Source: Aliamphritea spongicola
GTDB taxonomy: Bacteria > Pseudomonadota > Gammaproteobacteria > Pseudomonadales > Balneatricaceae
Reading direction: 5' to 3'
Assembly (NCBI GenBank): GCA_024347235.1
Contig: AP025283.1
Location: forward strand, 1,612,001 to 1,676,000
Length of the DNA stretch: 64,000 nt
Below are positions 19,041-29,429 of the stretch, one piece after another (within the stretch, counting starts at the first letter, position 1; each line of letters opens with the position of its first letter). The position numbers were made by a program, and so were the translations under genes. The notes under the pieces are model-generated. The model searched no databases, was not told the DNA's origin, and worked only from the letters and a program-made list of their open reading frames with translations.

Positions 19041-20236
19041 ATGAATCAGCGTCATAAGGTACCTAAACTGCTCCATACAATAAAATTACAAAAGAATTTT
19101 TTAGATAACATTACCATATCGGATAAAGAAGATTCTCAACTCAGAATGTTGAGGAAAGAAGTAAGATCTGCTTTGAAGGTCGGCTTCAAAGAATTAAGGG
19201 ATCGTGCTCATACATATCCTGATGACACTCAGCGATATATTGCGAGACTTGAACCCAAGTTCTGGACCCAAGGTAGTTTTGTTTATAGAACTTTGAATTC
19301 CCTGCCTACGTGCCTCCTCAGCAGATTGATTTAGATGACGGTGTCTACTTTCCGATGGAGGTTGTGGAAGGGAACCCAAAAGCAGCAAAGGATATTCTGT
19401 TTAAGCTAGTAGATGGCATTCTGCGGAACTTAGCTAATTCAAAAGGCTGGGAGTTTGATGACTCTAAATCAACTTGTGCTCGATTAAATGTTAATGAGCG
19501 TATACATATCGATGTGCCAATTTATGCAATTCCAGAAGAGAGGTACGCCATCCTTAAAGCTTCATTAGAAGCTCGCACTTTTGACGAAAAATTTAGTGCC
19601 AATGCTAATTTTGATGCTGAAGAGGATATTTGGTTAGATTCTAATCTTGTCTATCTGGCTATGCGTAATAAAGAGCATTGGAAGCCATCTGATCCTATGG
19701 TGTTGCAACGTTGGTTTGAAGGACGTTGTTCAATACATACGAAACGTTTAAGGCGTGTGTGCCGTTACTTAAAAGCTTGGCGAGATTTTACTTGGAAGAA
19801 GGGTGGGCCCTCTTCTATCACTTTGATGGTAGCTGCTACAGAAACGTTTGATCGGTTCTTCAATTTGAACGGAAAAGGTTTTGATACAGACTGCCAAGCA
19901 TTTTTAGCAGTTGTCAGAGCTATGCCTAATCAATTTGATGGAGAGATTTACAACCCAGAAGATAGCGAAGAGAAGATGTTTCCACGAGGACAGAGCTCGG
20001 AAGAACTTCAGATTATTCGTAGCCAGATTCGATTGCTCAAGCAACAAACTGAGGATGCATTATGCAACTCTACAACCACTGAAATGGTAGTTGATAGCTT
20101 GCGGAGTGTTTTCGGGATGCGAATCCCAAATCGGCCAGATTGGGTAGAGGTTGTAACAGTTTCAGAGTCTGTGCGTAACATACCTGCCCAGCGTCAAGAA
20201 CGCCCTCAGCCTTCAAAAAGTCATCGTTCAGCATGA
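19041..20236 (+). CDS. dncV: DncV-like cyclic-dinucleotide synthase (CD-NTase), frameshifted
   Basis: ATG 19041 behind AAGGA. The nucleotidyltransferase core is QGSF...RTLNSPAYVPPQQIDLDDG (one base missing near 19305), with the first metal-binding Asp pair, then the third acidic residue in RIHIDVPIYAIP. The downstream SDPMVLQRWFEGRC and KAWRDFTWKKGGPSSI segments closely resemble V. cholerae DncV, so the product is most likely 3',3'-cGAMP (clade A), inferred from similarity. About 399 residues. The stop overlaps the start of cap2 by 4 bp, implying translational coupling. Cap2 is expected to conjugate its C-terminus, here ending in KSHRSA. Confidence 0.92.
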
Positions 20237-21986
20237 ATGTATCTTGGAATGAGGGGTATGAGCTTATTGCTCGTACCCTTGTAGGCGAAGGTTTTCACCT
20301 GAAATCAGGAATGAGGCCATGTTTCGAAGGGAAAATGAATGTAGAAGGTATCGACTTTCATTTGCGTATCAGCAGGATTGATCCGAAGTTTGAAGAACTT
20401 CCAGAAGTTCATTTGCTGCACAGGCCTGAAAACTTGCCTGCTCTCTTACCTCATTTAGAACCAAATAATAAGTTATGTTATCTAGATCGCCTAGGACAGT
20501 TCTTAGACCCTTTCTATCCAGCGCGTACAATGCTTGTTTTGCTTGGGCATGTGCGTAGTACGCTGGAAATAATAGTGAATCCGGATCAAAGTCAGAATGA
20601 TTTTGCAGGGGAGTTTCAATCCTATTGGCCGTCTAAATTGCATGGATTTTTAACTAGTAATAATAAGCGTTGTATTAGTCATTTTTATGATCGTGTTGCT
20701 TTAGATGGGACAGTATCCAAGGAGCTTGTAGTAGGAGCATCTTCAAGTGAAATTAATCACTGGTGCCGTATTCGAAATGGTAAAGAAAGTTTATCACCCC
20801 GATTTGAATCCAATGCAATAGTCCTTCAGATGGACGAAGCTTTATGCTATGAGCTAGAAAAATTTGGCCTCCGAAGAATATGGCTGATTTTTGGGGTGGA
20901 CAAAAAGCTTGAGTTCATCTGTAGAGGCTCAACTACTCCGAGCTTTATTGCCCGTAACTAAAGAATGTGTTTCCGCAGTAATTATTTTACAGTCTGAAAA
21001 AGTGGATCTTTTGGTGTTTCTCTTCTTTTTCTTCAAACTTAAGAAAAAGCGTCGAGAAATTCCGGTCTAATGCAAATAAAGTGCTACCTGGAAAGCATCT
21101 TGATCAATTTCGTACGATAGTCAGCAATAAACTAATGGTGAAGAACTTTTATCGCCTGCAAGTTAGCGATGTAACAGAAAAGTATATTTATGAAAGAAAC
21201 CTGACAACCTCATCTTTGCGAAATTATAAAATTGCTTTGATTGGTTGTGGAACTATCGGAAGCCAGGCCGCTGCCTTATTACAAAAAGCAGGTGCAGGTA
21301 GTGGTTCAAAGGGGCAATTTGATTTATTTGATAGGGATATACTAAAAGAAGGTAACTTAGGACGACATCTCTTAGGCGCTGAGTATTTAATGGAGTCTAA
21401 AAGCCATGCCGTAGCGGACTTTCTTTTAAAAAATTCATCATCACAATTGAATATCAATGCCGCTATCGGAGTTAAAGTAAAGAACCTGAGTTTGCTCAAA
21501 CATTATGATGTGGTGATCGATGCTACAGGTGAAGAAACATTTTCATGTCTTCTAGCAAGCTACTTATCAGATCTTAGAAGAGACGACCAGAAACTACCTA
21601 TAGTGTTACACACATGGATAGATGCCGGTGGTTATGCTGTACGCTCTCTACTCGATGATGGTTCAGGTGCATGCTATAGATGCTTAAAAATTCAAAAGAA
21701 TGGAGCAGATACTGGTGCATTAGTCGAGAGATATCCCCTCTTCAATTCAGTTGATAAGGAAGAGGATATGATTGTAGTTACACAGCGTTGCGGAGAAAGC
21801 TATATCCCCTTTTCTGCGGGAATATCGAGTGCCGCAGCAGGTTTAGTTCAGCAAATGGTGCTTGAAGCTGTATCTGAAAACGCCGGCTTCAAATTCAGAC
21901 ATCAAAGCCATGCTAGCTTTGTGAAGAGAACGCAAGATCAAAACCCGAAAAAAGTGTTAATTGCCCATGCTGCAGCCCGAGACTGA
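20233..21986 (+). CDS. cap2: Cap2, fused E2-E1-like ubiquitin-transfer protein of type II CBASS, frameshifted
   Basis: Residues 1-240 form an E2-like domain with the candidate catalytic Cys in NNKLCYLDRLGQFLDPFYP. After shifts at about 20955-21070 an E1/ThiF adenylation domain follows: the nucleotide loop IALIGCGTIGSQAAALLQKA, the DLFDRDILKEGNLGRH segment with the Mg/ATP Asp and Arg, and CYRC and QRCGESY cysteines. This is the Cap2 architecture known to attach the CD-NTase C-terminus to target proteins and prime the cyclase. About 590 residues, normal size. It overlaps dncV (ATGA) and cap3. The two shifts are the only obstacle to an intact gene. Confidence 0.9.
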
Positions 21987-22461
21987 TTTGATATCGAAAT
22001 TACCTAGTGGTGGGTATCTAATAGTTCCTACAATATTGATGGATAAACTTCATAAATATCAACAATTAAGGTTTTCAGATAAAGAGGCTGGAGGTGTACT
22101 TATTGGTTATAAACGATCCCATGGTATACCCGGTAGCGTGACCCATTTTGAGCTTACTGACTGCTCAGAACCTGACTGGTTTGATAAGCGTTCGAAGTTT
22201 GGATTTATTCGACGCAGTTACAGTCATTTGAAAAAATCATGGATGCATGGGTCGCCTCCAATGAGGAACAGACGTATTTGGGGAGTGGCATACACACCCT
22301 GAGCCCCATCCATTCCCATCAAGAGATGATATATCTGAGTGGAAAAAAACTTACAGGGCAAAGAAGCTGTTTTGATAATCATCGGACAACAATCTGACTG
22401 GATTGCATATTGGACCGGTAGTGAAGCTGTTTCTTTAGGCTCATTACAGCTAGATATTTAA
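21967..22461 (+). CDS. cap3: Cap3, JAMM-type deconjugating peptidase of type II CBASS, frameshifted
   Basis: ATG 21967, overlapping the end of cap2. The JAMM metal centre is complete once three single bases (near 22233, 22279 and 22347) are restored: Glu in KEAGGVLIGY, then EWHTHPEPHPFPSRDD, which fits H-x-H-x7-S-x2-D. Cap3 removes Cap2-made conjugates from the cyclase and so tempers signalling. About 165 residues, near full length. The stop at 22459-22461 lies 2 bp before the left end of an IS3-family element. Confidence 0.88.
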
Positions 22462-22463
22462 AC

Positions 22464-23694
22464 TGGACTTCCTTCATTTTGACGGACACTCATATACTTT
22501 AATTTAAAGCATATGGGAGAGGTCCATGACTAAGGCAAGATTTACCGAAGAATTCAAAGACAAGGCTGTTAAGCAGGTCATCGAAAGGGGTTATACGGTT
22601 CCTGATGTAGCGAAGCGGTTAGGCGTATCGGTTCAGAGTTTATATAAATGGGTGAAAGCATATGCCCCTGATGAAAAGGATCGATTCGAAGCAGAAATTC
22701 GTGAGATCAGGTGAGAAAATCTAAAGCTAAAAGCAGAGCTTCAGCGGGTTAAAGAAGGTCGAGAAATATTAAAAGGCCGCCGTATACTTCGCCAAGAACC
22801 CCGGCTGAAGTATGCGTTTGTTTTGCAGCATCGGGGGTGTTATCCCATTCGTCGGATGTGCCGTGCGTTGGGTATTTCACACAGTGGTTACTATGACTGG
22901 CTGAACAGGCCACCTTCCAGACGATCTATCGAAAATCAGCGGTTGTTGGAATTGATTCATGATTCTTATCAAGCGAGTAATCAAGTTTATGGCGCATCGA
23001 GAATCTGGATCGACTTGCGGGAAATAGGTGAAAAAGTCAGTTTGAACTGAGTTGCCAGAATCATGCAGGCGAATAAAATCAAGGCTGTACGTGGATATAA
23101 GCGTCCTGGCTATAAATATCATAAATCGTTAATTGCTGTACCAAATCGTTTATGGCAGCAATTTACCATCAACCAACCAGACAGAGCTTGGGTAACCGAT
23201 ATTATTTATATACGCGCCTATGAAGGCTGGCTGTACCTTGCAGTAGTGATGGATCTTTATTCACGAAAAATTATTGGCTGGTCAATGAAAGCAACCCTGG
23301 CGAAAGAAATAGTATTAGATGCCATCCTAATGGCCGTGTGGCGGCGAAACCCACAACAGGAAGTCATTATTCATTCTGATCAGGGCTCGCAATACAGCAG
23401 TGATGAATGGCAAAGATTCTGCGCTTCTCATAACTTAATGCCAAGTATGAGTCGACGTGGTAACTGTTATGATAATGCAGCAGCTGAGTCATTTTTAGCA
23501 CTCTGAAGAAAGAAAAGATATCGTCGATATATATTTAAAACCAGAGAAGAAGCGAGATCTGAAATATTCGATTATATTGAGGTCTTTTACAATCAAGCTC
23601 GACGCCATGCACACATAGGAAACATCAGGCCTGTGGCATATGAAGAGCAGACGACATTATTTAGATGAGTGTCCGCTGATATGGCGTAAGTCCA
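22464..23694 (+). mobile_element. IS3-family insertion sequence, degenerate
   Basis: Terminal inverted repeats of 30 bp: left 22464-22493 begins TGGACTTCCTTC and ends GGACACTCAT; right 23665-23694 is its imperfect complement (TGGACTTACGCC ... GGACACTCAT). About 1.23 kb, as expected. It carries orfA and orfB. No target-site duplication can be recognised. It abuts the end of cap3. Confidence 0.88.
22526..23668 (+). pseudogene. IS3-family transposase orfA/orfB, broken
   Basis: orfA begins at 22526 (MTKARFTEEFKDKAVKQVIE, an HTH of the IS3 type) and orfB reads to about 23668. The DDE core is visible: WVTDIIYI, HSDQGSQYSS and NAAAESFLA followed by KERIRR. The frame is interrupted by in-frame TGA codons at about 22712 (before ENLKLKAELQ) and 23048 (before VARIMQ), each where CGA (Arg) would be expected, plus shifts near 22770, 22800 and 23507. 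In contrast to the homopolymer losses elsewhere, the two nonsense codons look like true inactivation. Confidence 0.82.
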
Positions 23695-23833
23695 CTGCTC
23701 TTAACTGACTGTCCGAAGAATTGGGGTAAAACCACACCATGTTATAGCTGTGTTCGATAGTGTACATGATCTGTTAAATCGTCTGGCACTGGATTAACTA
23801 CAGGACGTAGGAAGGTTTGATTTTTATAAGTCT

Positions 23834-24118
23834 TTAGTTTGCTGATCGGGCTTGAAAAGTAAGGTTAAGGTCATAACCGCAAGCATCAGCATAACGTTTG
23901 ATAGTATCAATTTTAGGCGCAGTGCCTCCTGTCTCCAGACGGCTGATATTGCTTTTTGTAGTATGCATCACCGCTGCTACCTGTTCCTGGGTTAAGCCAG
24001 CCGCTTTACGCATTTCGAGCAATTGATTGATAAGTGCGAACTCACTTTCCAGTGCATCATACTCTGTCCGCACATCTTCATTGTGAAGGACGCACTCTTT
24101 CAATGTTTGTAAGTTCAT
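23834..24118 (-). CDS. HigA-like XRE-family antitoxin/regulator
   Basis: ATG 24118 (MNLQTLKECVLHNEDVRTEY), 94 residues. The N-terminal helix (residues 1-30) precedes an HTH (MRKAAGLTQEQVAAVMHTTK, SNISRLETGGTAPKIDTIKR). The layout matches HigA/RelB-like antitoxins, in which an N-terminal helix contacts the toxin. I find no toxin gene next to it: 24119-24272 and 23695-23833 have no credible ORF. It could be an orphan antitoxin or simple regulator. Confidence 0.68.
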   Translation of the reverse strand: MNLQTLKECVLHNEDVRTEYDALESEFALINQLLEMRKAAGLTQEQVAAVMHTTKSNISRLETGGTAPKIDTIKRYADACGYDLNLTFQARSAN

Positions 24119-24272
24119 AGTTACTCCCTCCCTGAGTTTCATGACCAATCACAGATTAATCGTACAGGCTTCTTAATTCAAATAGGTAGTTCATTGCAAA
24201 GGGCTTGTGCTGGGAGGTGATGATGCAATAAGCCGAAGGCGATGGGGAAGGGGAATACTCAGAGTATCCTGA

Positions 24273-24628
24273 TCACTCAGATTCTTTATGTATCCGATAA
24301 GCGGCCATAGTTTCGCTGACCTGATAGATGGCCTGTTTATCGCTTTCTTTCAGTGATCGGTAGTGCTGAACAAGGATTTGTTCGTCTTCAGACAGAGAGT
24401 CTTCTGTGGCCCGGTGTTTTCCTGTGATTACATAGAGTATATCCACGCCGATGCCAGCCGCGGATGCCAGCATTTCGGTGGGGATTTTTGCCTGCCATTC
24501 ACGACATCATTGAGGCGCTGTGGGCTGGACTCACCCATCTGGCGGGATGCTTCAGCCATGGTGTAGCCCGTCGCCTTAATTTCTTCCCTTAGTCGCTTAT
24601 GGAATAAATCCATATTTTTGTTTGACAC
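24273..24628 (-). CDS. XRE/phage-type HTH regulator, frameshifted
   Basis: GTG 24628 or ATG 24613 starts MDLFHKRLREEIKATGYTMA; the HTH continues ASRQMGESSPQRLNDVVNGR, then one missing base near 24485 joins it to MLASAAGIGVDILYVITGKH, a sequence typical of phage-type regulators, ending AYRIHKESE. About 119 residues. Divergent from the small gene at 24699, which it may regulate. Confidence 0.65.
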
Positions 24629-24698
24629 TGTGTATATATTCCATTAATACTAAAGCTGCAAAAAGTTACTACCACATACTTGATAAGGGATTATATCA

Positions 24699-24902
24699 AT
24701 GGAAGCAACGAACACCACCGGAAAAAGCCACCGGGTTCAGACAGTTATTCCGGCGGCTACCTACAGGCAGCTGACACTGTTACGGGAAAAGGAAGACCGT
24801 ACGGAGTCTAAAATGGCCGCAATTCTTATCGACGAAGCATTGGAAGCCCGCGCTGCGAATAGTCAGGCGCAGCGCCGTTTGCTGCAAAATTGCCAGCTCT
24901 GA
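24699..24902 (+). CDS. Small ribbon-helix-helix-like protein
   Basis: ATG 24699 with AAGGGA upstream; 67 residues. A short strand (VQTVIPAATYRQLTLL) and two helices (KEDRTESKMAAILIDEALEA) fit a CopG/Arc-type ribbon-helix-helix DNA-binding protein. Divergent from an HTH gene. Function inferred only from shape. Confidence 0.5.
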   Translation: MEATNTTGKSHRVQTVIPAATYRQLTLLREKEDRTESKMAAILIDEALEARAANSQAQRRLLQNCQL

Positions 24903-25003
24903 GTAGAGTTACAGTGCTTATTACAGGGGCTGTTGGTCGCTGATGGCTGATGGCCGGATAGAGATCTCTGTCCGGCTGCATTCTGATTGTCTCAGCTAAG
25001 CGG

Positions 25004-27325
25004 TTATACCACCCGTTCCAGATAGCGGTGTTCTTCCAGCCATTGTTTAAGGGTGTCGATGGGCATGGGTTTGGCGATGAGGAAGCCTTGCTGTATGTCG
25101 CAGTCTGCCTGCCACAGGCAACGGCTCTGTTCGCTGGTTTCAATGCCTTCAGCGACGACCTGTATGCTCTGAATATGGCAAAGGTCGATCAGTGCTTTGG
25201 CCAGGTGGCGGCGTTCTGTCTGGGTGATCCGTTCGACCAGTTGTTTGTCGAATTTAATGATGTCTACCGGGTAGTCCACCATTTGCATGAGGCTGGTGTA
25301 GCCGGTACCGAAGTCGTCGATGGCAATTTTAAAACCCAGCTGGCGGAGGCGTTCCAGCCACTGTATCGCGTCGGAGCTTTGTTCCATGGCGAAGGTTTCG
25401 GTGATTTCCAGCACGAAGTCACCGGGGGTAATGCCGTACTGGTGGCATAGGGTTTTGAGTTTGTGGATGAAGTTATCGGAGTGAACTTCAGCTGAGGAGA
25501 TGTTGATGGATACCTGTAGTTGTTCACCCAGAATGCTTTGCAGTTGCGGATAGTCTTTAAAGCTTTGTTCGATGACCCACAGGTCGATCATTTCGAAAAC
25601 GCCGGTTTCTTCGGCGATAGGAATGAAAACCGCCGGGGAGACAGGACCGATCTGGGGTGAGTGCCAGCGCAGCAGAGCTTCACAGCCTTTTACATTGTCG
25701 GCATGGTCGATCACCGGCATATAGTTGAGGGAGAGTTCTGCTTCTGGATTAATCTCTTTCAGCAGGAATTCGATTTCTTTAAGTTGCCGGTCGTTTTTGG
25801 CCAGTTCATTGGAGTAATGGGCGAGGCGGTTTTTACCGGTATTTTTCGCCTGATACATGGCCAGGTCCGCGTTGGAGATCAGTTGGGTGATGCTGCTGCC
25901 GTCCTGCGGGTAGCTGGCCAGGCCGAGGCTGGCGGTGACTGCAAAGTGCCCCCGTTCGAAATTGAAGCCATTGGTAAACAGTTTCAGGATTTTATTGCAC
26001 ACCTGGCTGGCGCTGTCGTTGTCATACTCAGGCAGCATGATGATGAATTCATCGCCGGAGAGCCGGTACACAAAGGGCATGTCATTGCGTTTCAGCGCGA
26101 TGGCGATCAGGTAGTTAAACTTGGCAGAGATGGCTTTTAGCAGTTCGTCTCCGATTTCATGGCCGTACTTATCGTTAACGAACTTAAAGTTGTCGATGTC
26201 GATGTAAATAATGCTGAACTGCTTTTGGTGTTTTTCCGCGTCGAGCAGCATTTTTCGGCGGCTTCGTGAAAGCCTACACGGTTTGGCAGTTGGGTAAGGA
26301 CGTCGATCCGGGCCTGCAGGAAGCTTTCCTGAAATGCCTGATTGAGTTTTTCGTACAGGTCGTGGAATTTCCGGCCCAGCCGGCCTACCTCGTCTTCGGA
26401 GTGGGGAAGTCGATATTGTCTTTTGCGGGCGATTACGTCGGTTAGCTGTTCATCCAGCCGGACAATGGGGTTGGTTATATAACGGCGTATCAATAACTGT
26501 AGCAGGATGAAGGTAATGAGTACGCTGGCGGACATTATGGCCAGCAGGCGAATTTGTAGCTGGCTGAGCAGGGAGGCCAGATAGGCTTCAGACGGCTGGA
26601 TCAGTAAAAAGTAATTCTGCGACAGTTTAACAATGGCGCTTAGCCCCTGTGGGGTGCGTCCAGTGGGTTGTCGATGCCGAAGTAGCGAAGTTCAGCCTGA
26701 TATTCTGTTTGTGTTGTTCGCAGCAGCTCATCGAATTTGTCCGGCCGTGCGGTTACGATTATGCGGTAGGTGCTTTCAGCCTGCAGCAGGGTGGGGGTCA
26801 GCAGGGTTTTGGCATCAATGGCGGTGCCTTGCCGGATAGCTGACTGGCCATTATCGGAGGTTGTGTGTTCCCATTTTTACGCAGTTTCTGATCGGCCATT
26901 TCAGTGGCGATACGGATTTGTTCCGGCTGGATGGTCGCAAACGGGTCGGTGCTGTTTTCGATATAGAGCTTCAGAGTGTTATCGCTGTCGAAGATACTCA
27001 GTGAAGCGAAGGTTTGCCTGCCTTGCCGGCCCCGGCTAATGGCCGATTCCAGATGGCCTGTGAGCATCTTTTCCCGGTATACGTTGTTGGTGTTGCGCAG
27101 GTAGGCAGCAGTATATTCCCTTCGGTTAATGACCTCAGATATGTGTCCAGAAAGTTGTTGTAGTCGTTAAAGGTAAAGCCGATCAGGCTGGCGCGCTGTT
27201 CCAGACGGTTTTTCAAGCGCCTGTAACGAACCGGATTCCCGTTCGTAGATGATCCAGGCGATCATCGCATAGCTGATGATGATCACCGGGAGGATCAGTA
27301 AACTAGTGCGTTTTCCGAGATTCAT
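25004..27325 (-). CDS. MbaA-like membrane GGDEF-EAL protein, frameshifted
   Basis: Start at 27325 (MNLGKRTSLLILPVIIISYA), inside the last 23 bp of the upstream binding-protein gene. A first transmembrane helix, a periplasmic domain of about 270 residues, a second helix (MSASVLITFILLQLLI), a HAMP segment, GGDEF and EAL follow in order. The cyclase signature is SGDEF rather than GGDEF, which may weaken or abolish cyclase activity. The EAL domain keeps EALLRW, ITETFA, DDFGTGYTS and AEGIE, so phosphodiesterase activity is likely. Frameshifts lie near 26250, 26665, 26850, 27110 and 27215. Architecture and gene order match Vibrio MbaA, which is controlled by the polyamine-binding protein NspS. Confidence 0.82.
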
Positions 27326-28355
27326 AGATATTTATGACAGCGTTAGTGATGCGTAAGCGCAGTTGAACATTGTCACGACTCAGTTCCCGGTAGAGCTGGC
27401 TGCGGCGGATAATGTCTTCGGATGGGAATACTTCTGTGTTTTGTCGGAATTCGGTTTTAAGTAATTGTTTTGCTGCGGCGTTAGGGGTGGCGAAGTATAG
27501 GTCTTCCGCACTTTGTGCAGCGATGGCCGGGCGGTTGATAAAGTCCAGAAACGCCAGTGCCAGGGCCTGATTGTTTGAGCTGGTGGTGACGGCAATGCAG
27601 TCTACCCAGAGAACAGTGCCTTCTTCTGGCACGGTGTATTTCCAGAGGTCTTCTTTATCGGCTTTCATGTTCATTGTGTACTGATCACCACCGTAGACCA
27701 TGGCCATGTGTAACTGGTCGGCGTCCGGGCTGTTGCCCAGATACGTGATGGGGTACTCATAGGTCAGTACATGGGCAGCCTGTTTTTCCAGGGTGGCAAA
27801 AGCCTGTTTCAGTTCGGCTTCGTTTTCACTGTTGAGTGAGTGGCCGTTGGCAAAGAGGGCCGGGGCGAGCATGTCGATGTGGTCATCCATCATGCCGATA
27901 TGGCCTTTAAGGGCGTCGCCGGGTTGCAACAGGTCCTGCCAGGAGGTGGGTGGTTGCTCAACTTTATCTGCGCGGTAGGCGATGCCCAGTGTGCCCCAGA
28001 GATACGGCACCGCGTAGTTGCCACAGCGTTCCCGCCAGAACGGTTCCACGTTTGCAAGTGAGGGGACGTTGGTTTCACTGACTTCTACCAGCCGCCCTTC
28101 GCTGCCAAAGCGCTTGCTGACAGTTTCGTCAATGACCGCCAGATCAATCAGGTTATCCACTGAGTTGAGCAGTACTGCATCTCTGGTTTCATCGTTATCG
28201 ATCAGTACGGATTCAATATCATGACCGGTCGCCTGCCACTGGCTGAGTACGTTCTGGCTGAGGTATTCATCCCAGTTCAGCAGCCGCAGGGTGTCTGCCT
28301 GAACGGGCAGAGCTATCGCGAAACTGAGTATGGCTGAGCGGATGTTGAGTGGCAT
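27303..28355 (-). CDS. NspS/PotD-like periplasmic polyamine-binding protein
   Basis: Intact, 350 residues. A signal peptide (ILSFAIALPVQADT) is followed by LRLLNWDEYLSQNVLSQW, the PotD/NspS-type opening, and conserved binding-protein blocks (NYAVPYLWGTLGIAYRADKV, MVYGGDQYTMNM, LALAFLDFINRP). There are no transporter subunits. Its end overlaps the start of the GGDEF-EAL gene, so the two are translationally coupled. In Vibrio, NspS binds norspermidine or spermidine and signals through MbaA to c-di-GMP and biofilm. I infer the same role here; ligand preference needs residue comparison. Confidence 0.82.
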   Translation of the reverse strand: MPLNIRSAILSFAIALPVQADTLRLLNWDEYLSQNVLSQWQATGHDIESVLIDNDETRDAVLLNSVDNLIDLAVIDETVSKRFGSEGRLVEVSETNVPSLANVEPFWRERCGNYAVPYLWGTLGIAYRADKVEQPPTSWQDLLQPGDALKGHIGMMDDHIDMLAPALFANGHSLNSENEAELKQAFATLEKQAAHVLTYEYPITYLGNSPDADQLHMAMVYGGDQYTMNMKADKEDLWKYTVPEEGTVLWVDCIAVTTSSNNQALALAFLDFINRPAIAAQSAEDLYFATPNAAAKQLLKTEFRQNTEVFPSEDIIRRSQLYRELSRDNVQLRLRITNAVINIYESRKTH

Positions 28356-28584
28356 GAACCTTCCCGTTGCTTAACTGTAAATGTTAAGGGGTTAACGCGT
28401 CCGTGCCTGAATAAAACTAATGGCTGTTATAACTGAGTGTATATTAATACTAACGTTTGAACGCTTGGCCAGTTCCCAATTTGAGGATAACGGTTTTAGA
28501 CTGTCCTCTGCATGCCTGTGGGGAGATGGAAGTAGCTGCATTCAGCCTTTACGGCTGAGTGCAGGCTTAAGAGAGGTGCAGGTA

Positions 28585-28911
28585 TTATTCCTGCGGAGCT
28601 TGTTGACGGTTGTTCATACCATAGTCCCGCAGGATGCTGGCAACCCGCAGGCGGTAGTCGGCGAACAGGTGATGACGGCCCTGATGTTGGGCGTTCTGGT
28701 GGTGCATGTCTTTACGCCAGCGGGCGACGGCGGTTTCATCTTCCCAGAAGGACAGTGAGAGGATTTTCTCCGGATCATTCAGGCTCTGAAAGCGCTCGAT
28801 GGAGATAAACCCCGGCATACTGGCCAGATGTATTTTCAGTTCAGCGGCGATATCCATATAGGCCTGCTTACCACTGGCCTTAGGTGTCACTTCAAAAATA
28901 ATCGCGATCAT
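28585..28911 (-). CDS. ABM-domain (antibiotic biosynthesis monooxygenase-like) protein
   Basis: ATG 28911, 108 residues: [20 protein letters not shown], then LASMPGFISIERFQSLNDPE and LSLSFWEDETAVARWRKD, the ferredoxin-like ABM fold with the typical PGF and SFW blocks. Its start overlaps the stop of the upstream NIPSNAP-like gene by 4 bp. Probably a small dimeric cofactor-free oxygenase or stress protein. Intact. Confidence 0.8.
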   Translation of the reverse strand: MIAIIFEVTPKASGKQAYMDIAAELKIHLASMPGFISIERFQSLNDPEKILSLSFWEDETAVARWRKDMHHQNAQHQGRHHLFADYRLRVASILRDYGMNNRQQAPQE

Positions 28912-29290
28912 AGGTTTGTCTCCGGTGTCTCGGGGCTGTCTTTTACGGTGAAGGCCGTTGTGTGGCAGGTATCGGGAAAATAGGTGCCTGGCACGGCTTT
29001 TAAAAACTGCGCTGTTCTTCCAGAATAAATTGCCCGGTATTAGCCAGTTGAAAGTTTTTACTGCCGGCCGGGTCTGCTTTCAGCCGTTGGCGGTAGCTTT
29101 CGTAATCCGCCAGGCTGGCAAAACTGATCAGGCCGAATGCCCGGTTATTGGTGCCTTCATGGGGCAGAAAATAGCCCAGTAACTGGCCGCCGCAGCCGGG
29201 AATAATGTGCCCCCAGTTTTCAGCATATTGTTGAAATTCGGTTATTTTGGCCGGGTCGATCCGGTATTCAATGAAACATGTGATGGTCAT
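28908..29290 (-). CDS. NIPSNAP-family protein, frameshifted near the end
   Basis: ATG 29290 ([20 protein letters not shown]), conserved [20 protein letters not shown] and [17 protein letters not shown]. One T missing in the run near 29000 would extend the protein as [17 protein letters not shown]... to a TGA at 28908-28910 that overlaps the next gene's ATG, a good argument for the correction. A dimeric alpha-beta barrel protein of unknown substrate. It forms a two-gene operon with the ABM gene, divergent from an ArsR regulator. Confidence 0.78.
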
Positions 29291-29429
29291 TTTGGCTGGT
29301 TCCCTCAGTAATGTGGTTGGGTCAGCCGGTATATTAGGTCGCTGGTGTCTGGGTGCTTCGGTGGTGATCGAAGTGTGCGGGTATTTTGTGGGGTACACTT
29401 AGGCGATAGTAAACAGAGGGAGGTGGGGT

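Noticed and set aside
28536..28562. Hairpin GCATTCAGCC/GGCTGAGTGC as an intrinsic terminator
   Set aside because: Stem is good, but there is no T run on either strand and the position is only loosely linked to the ABM gene end; not listed as a feature.
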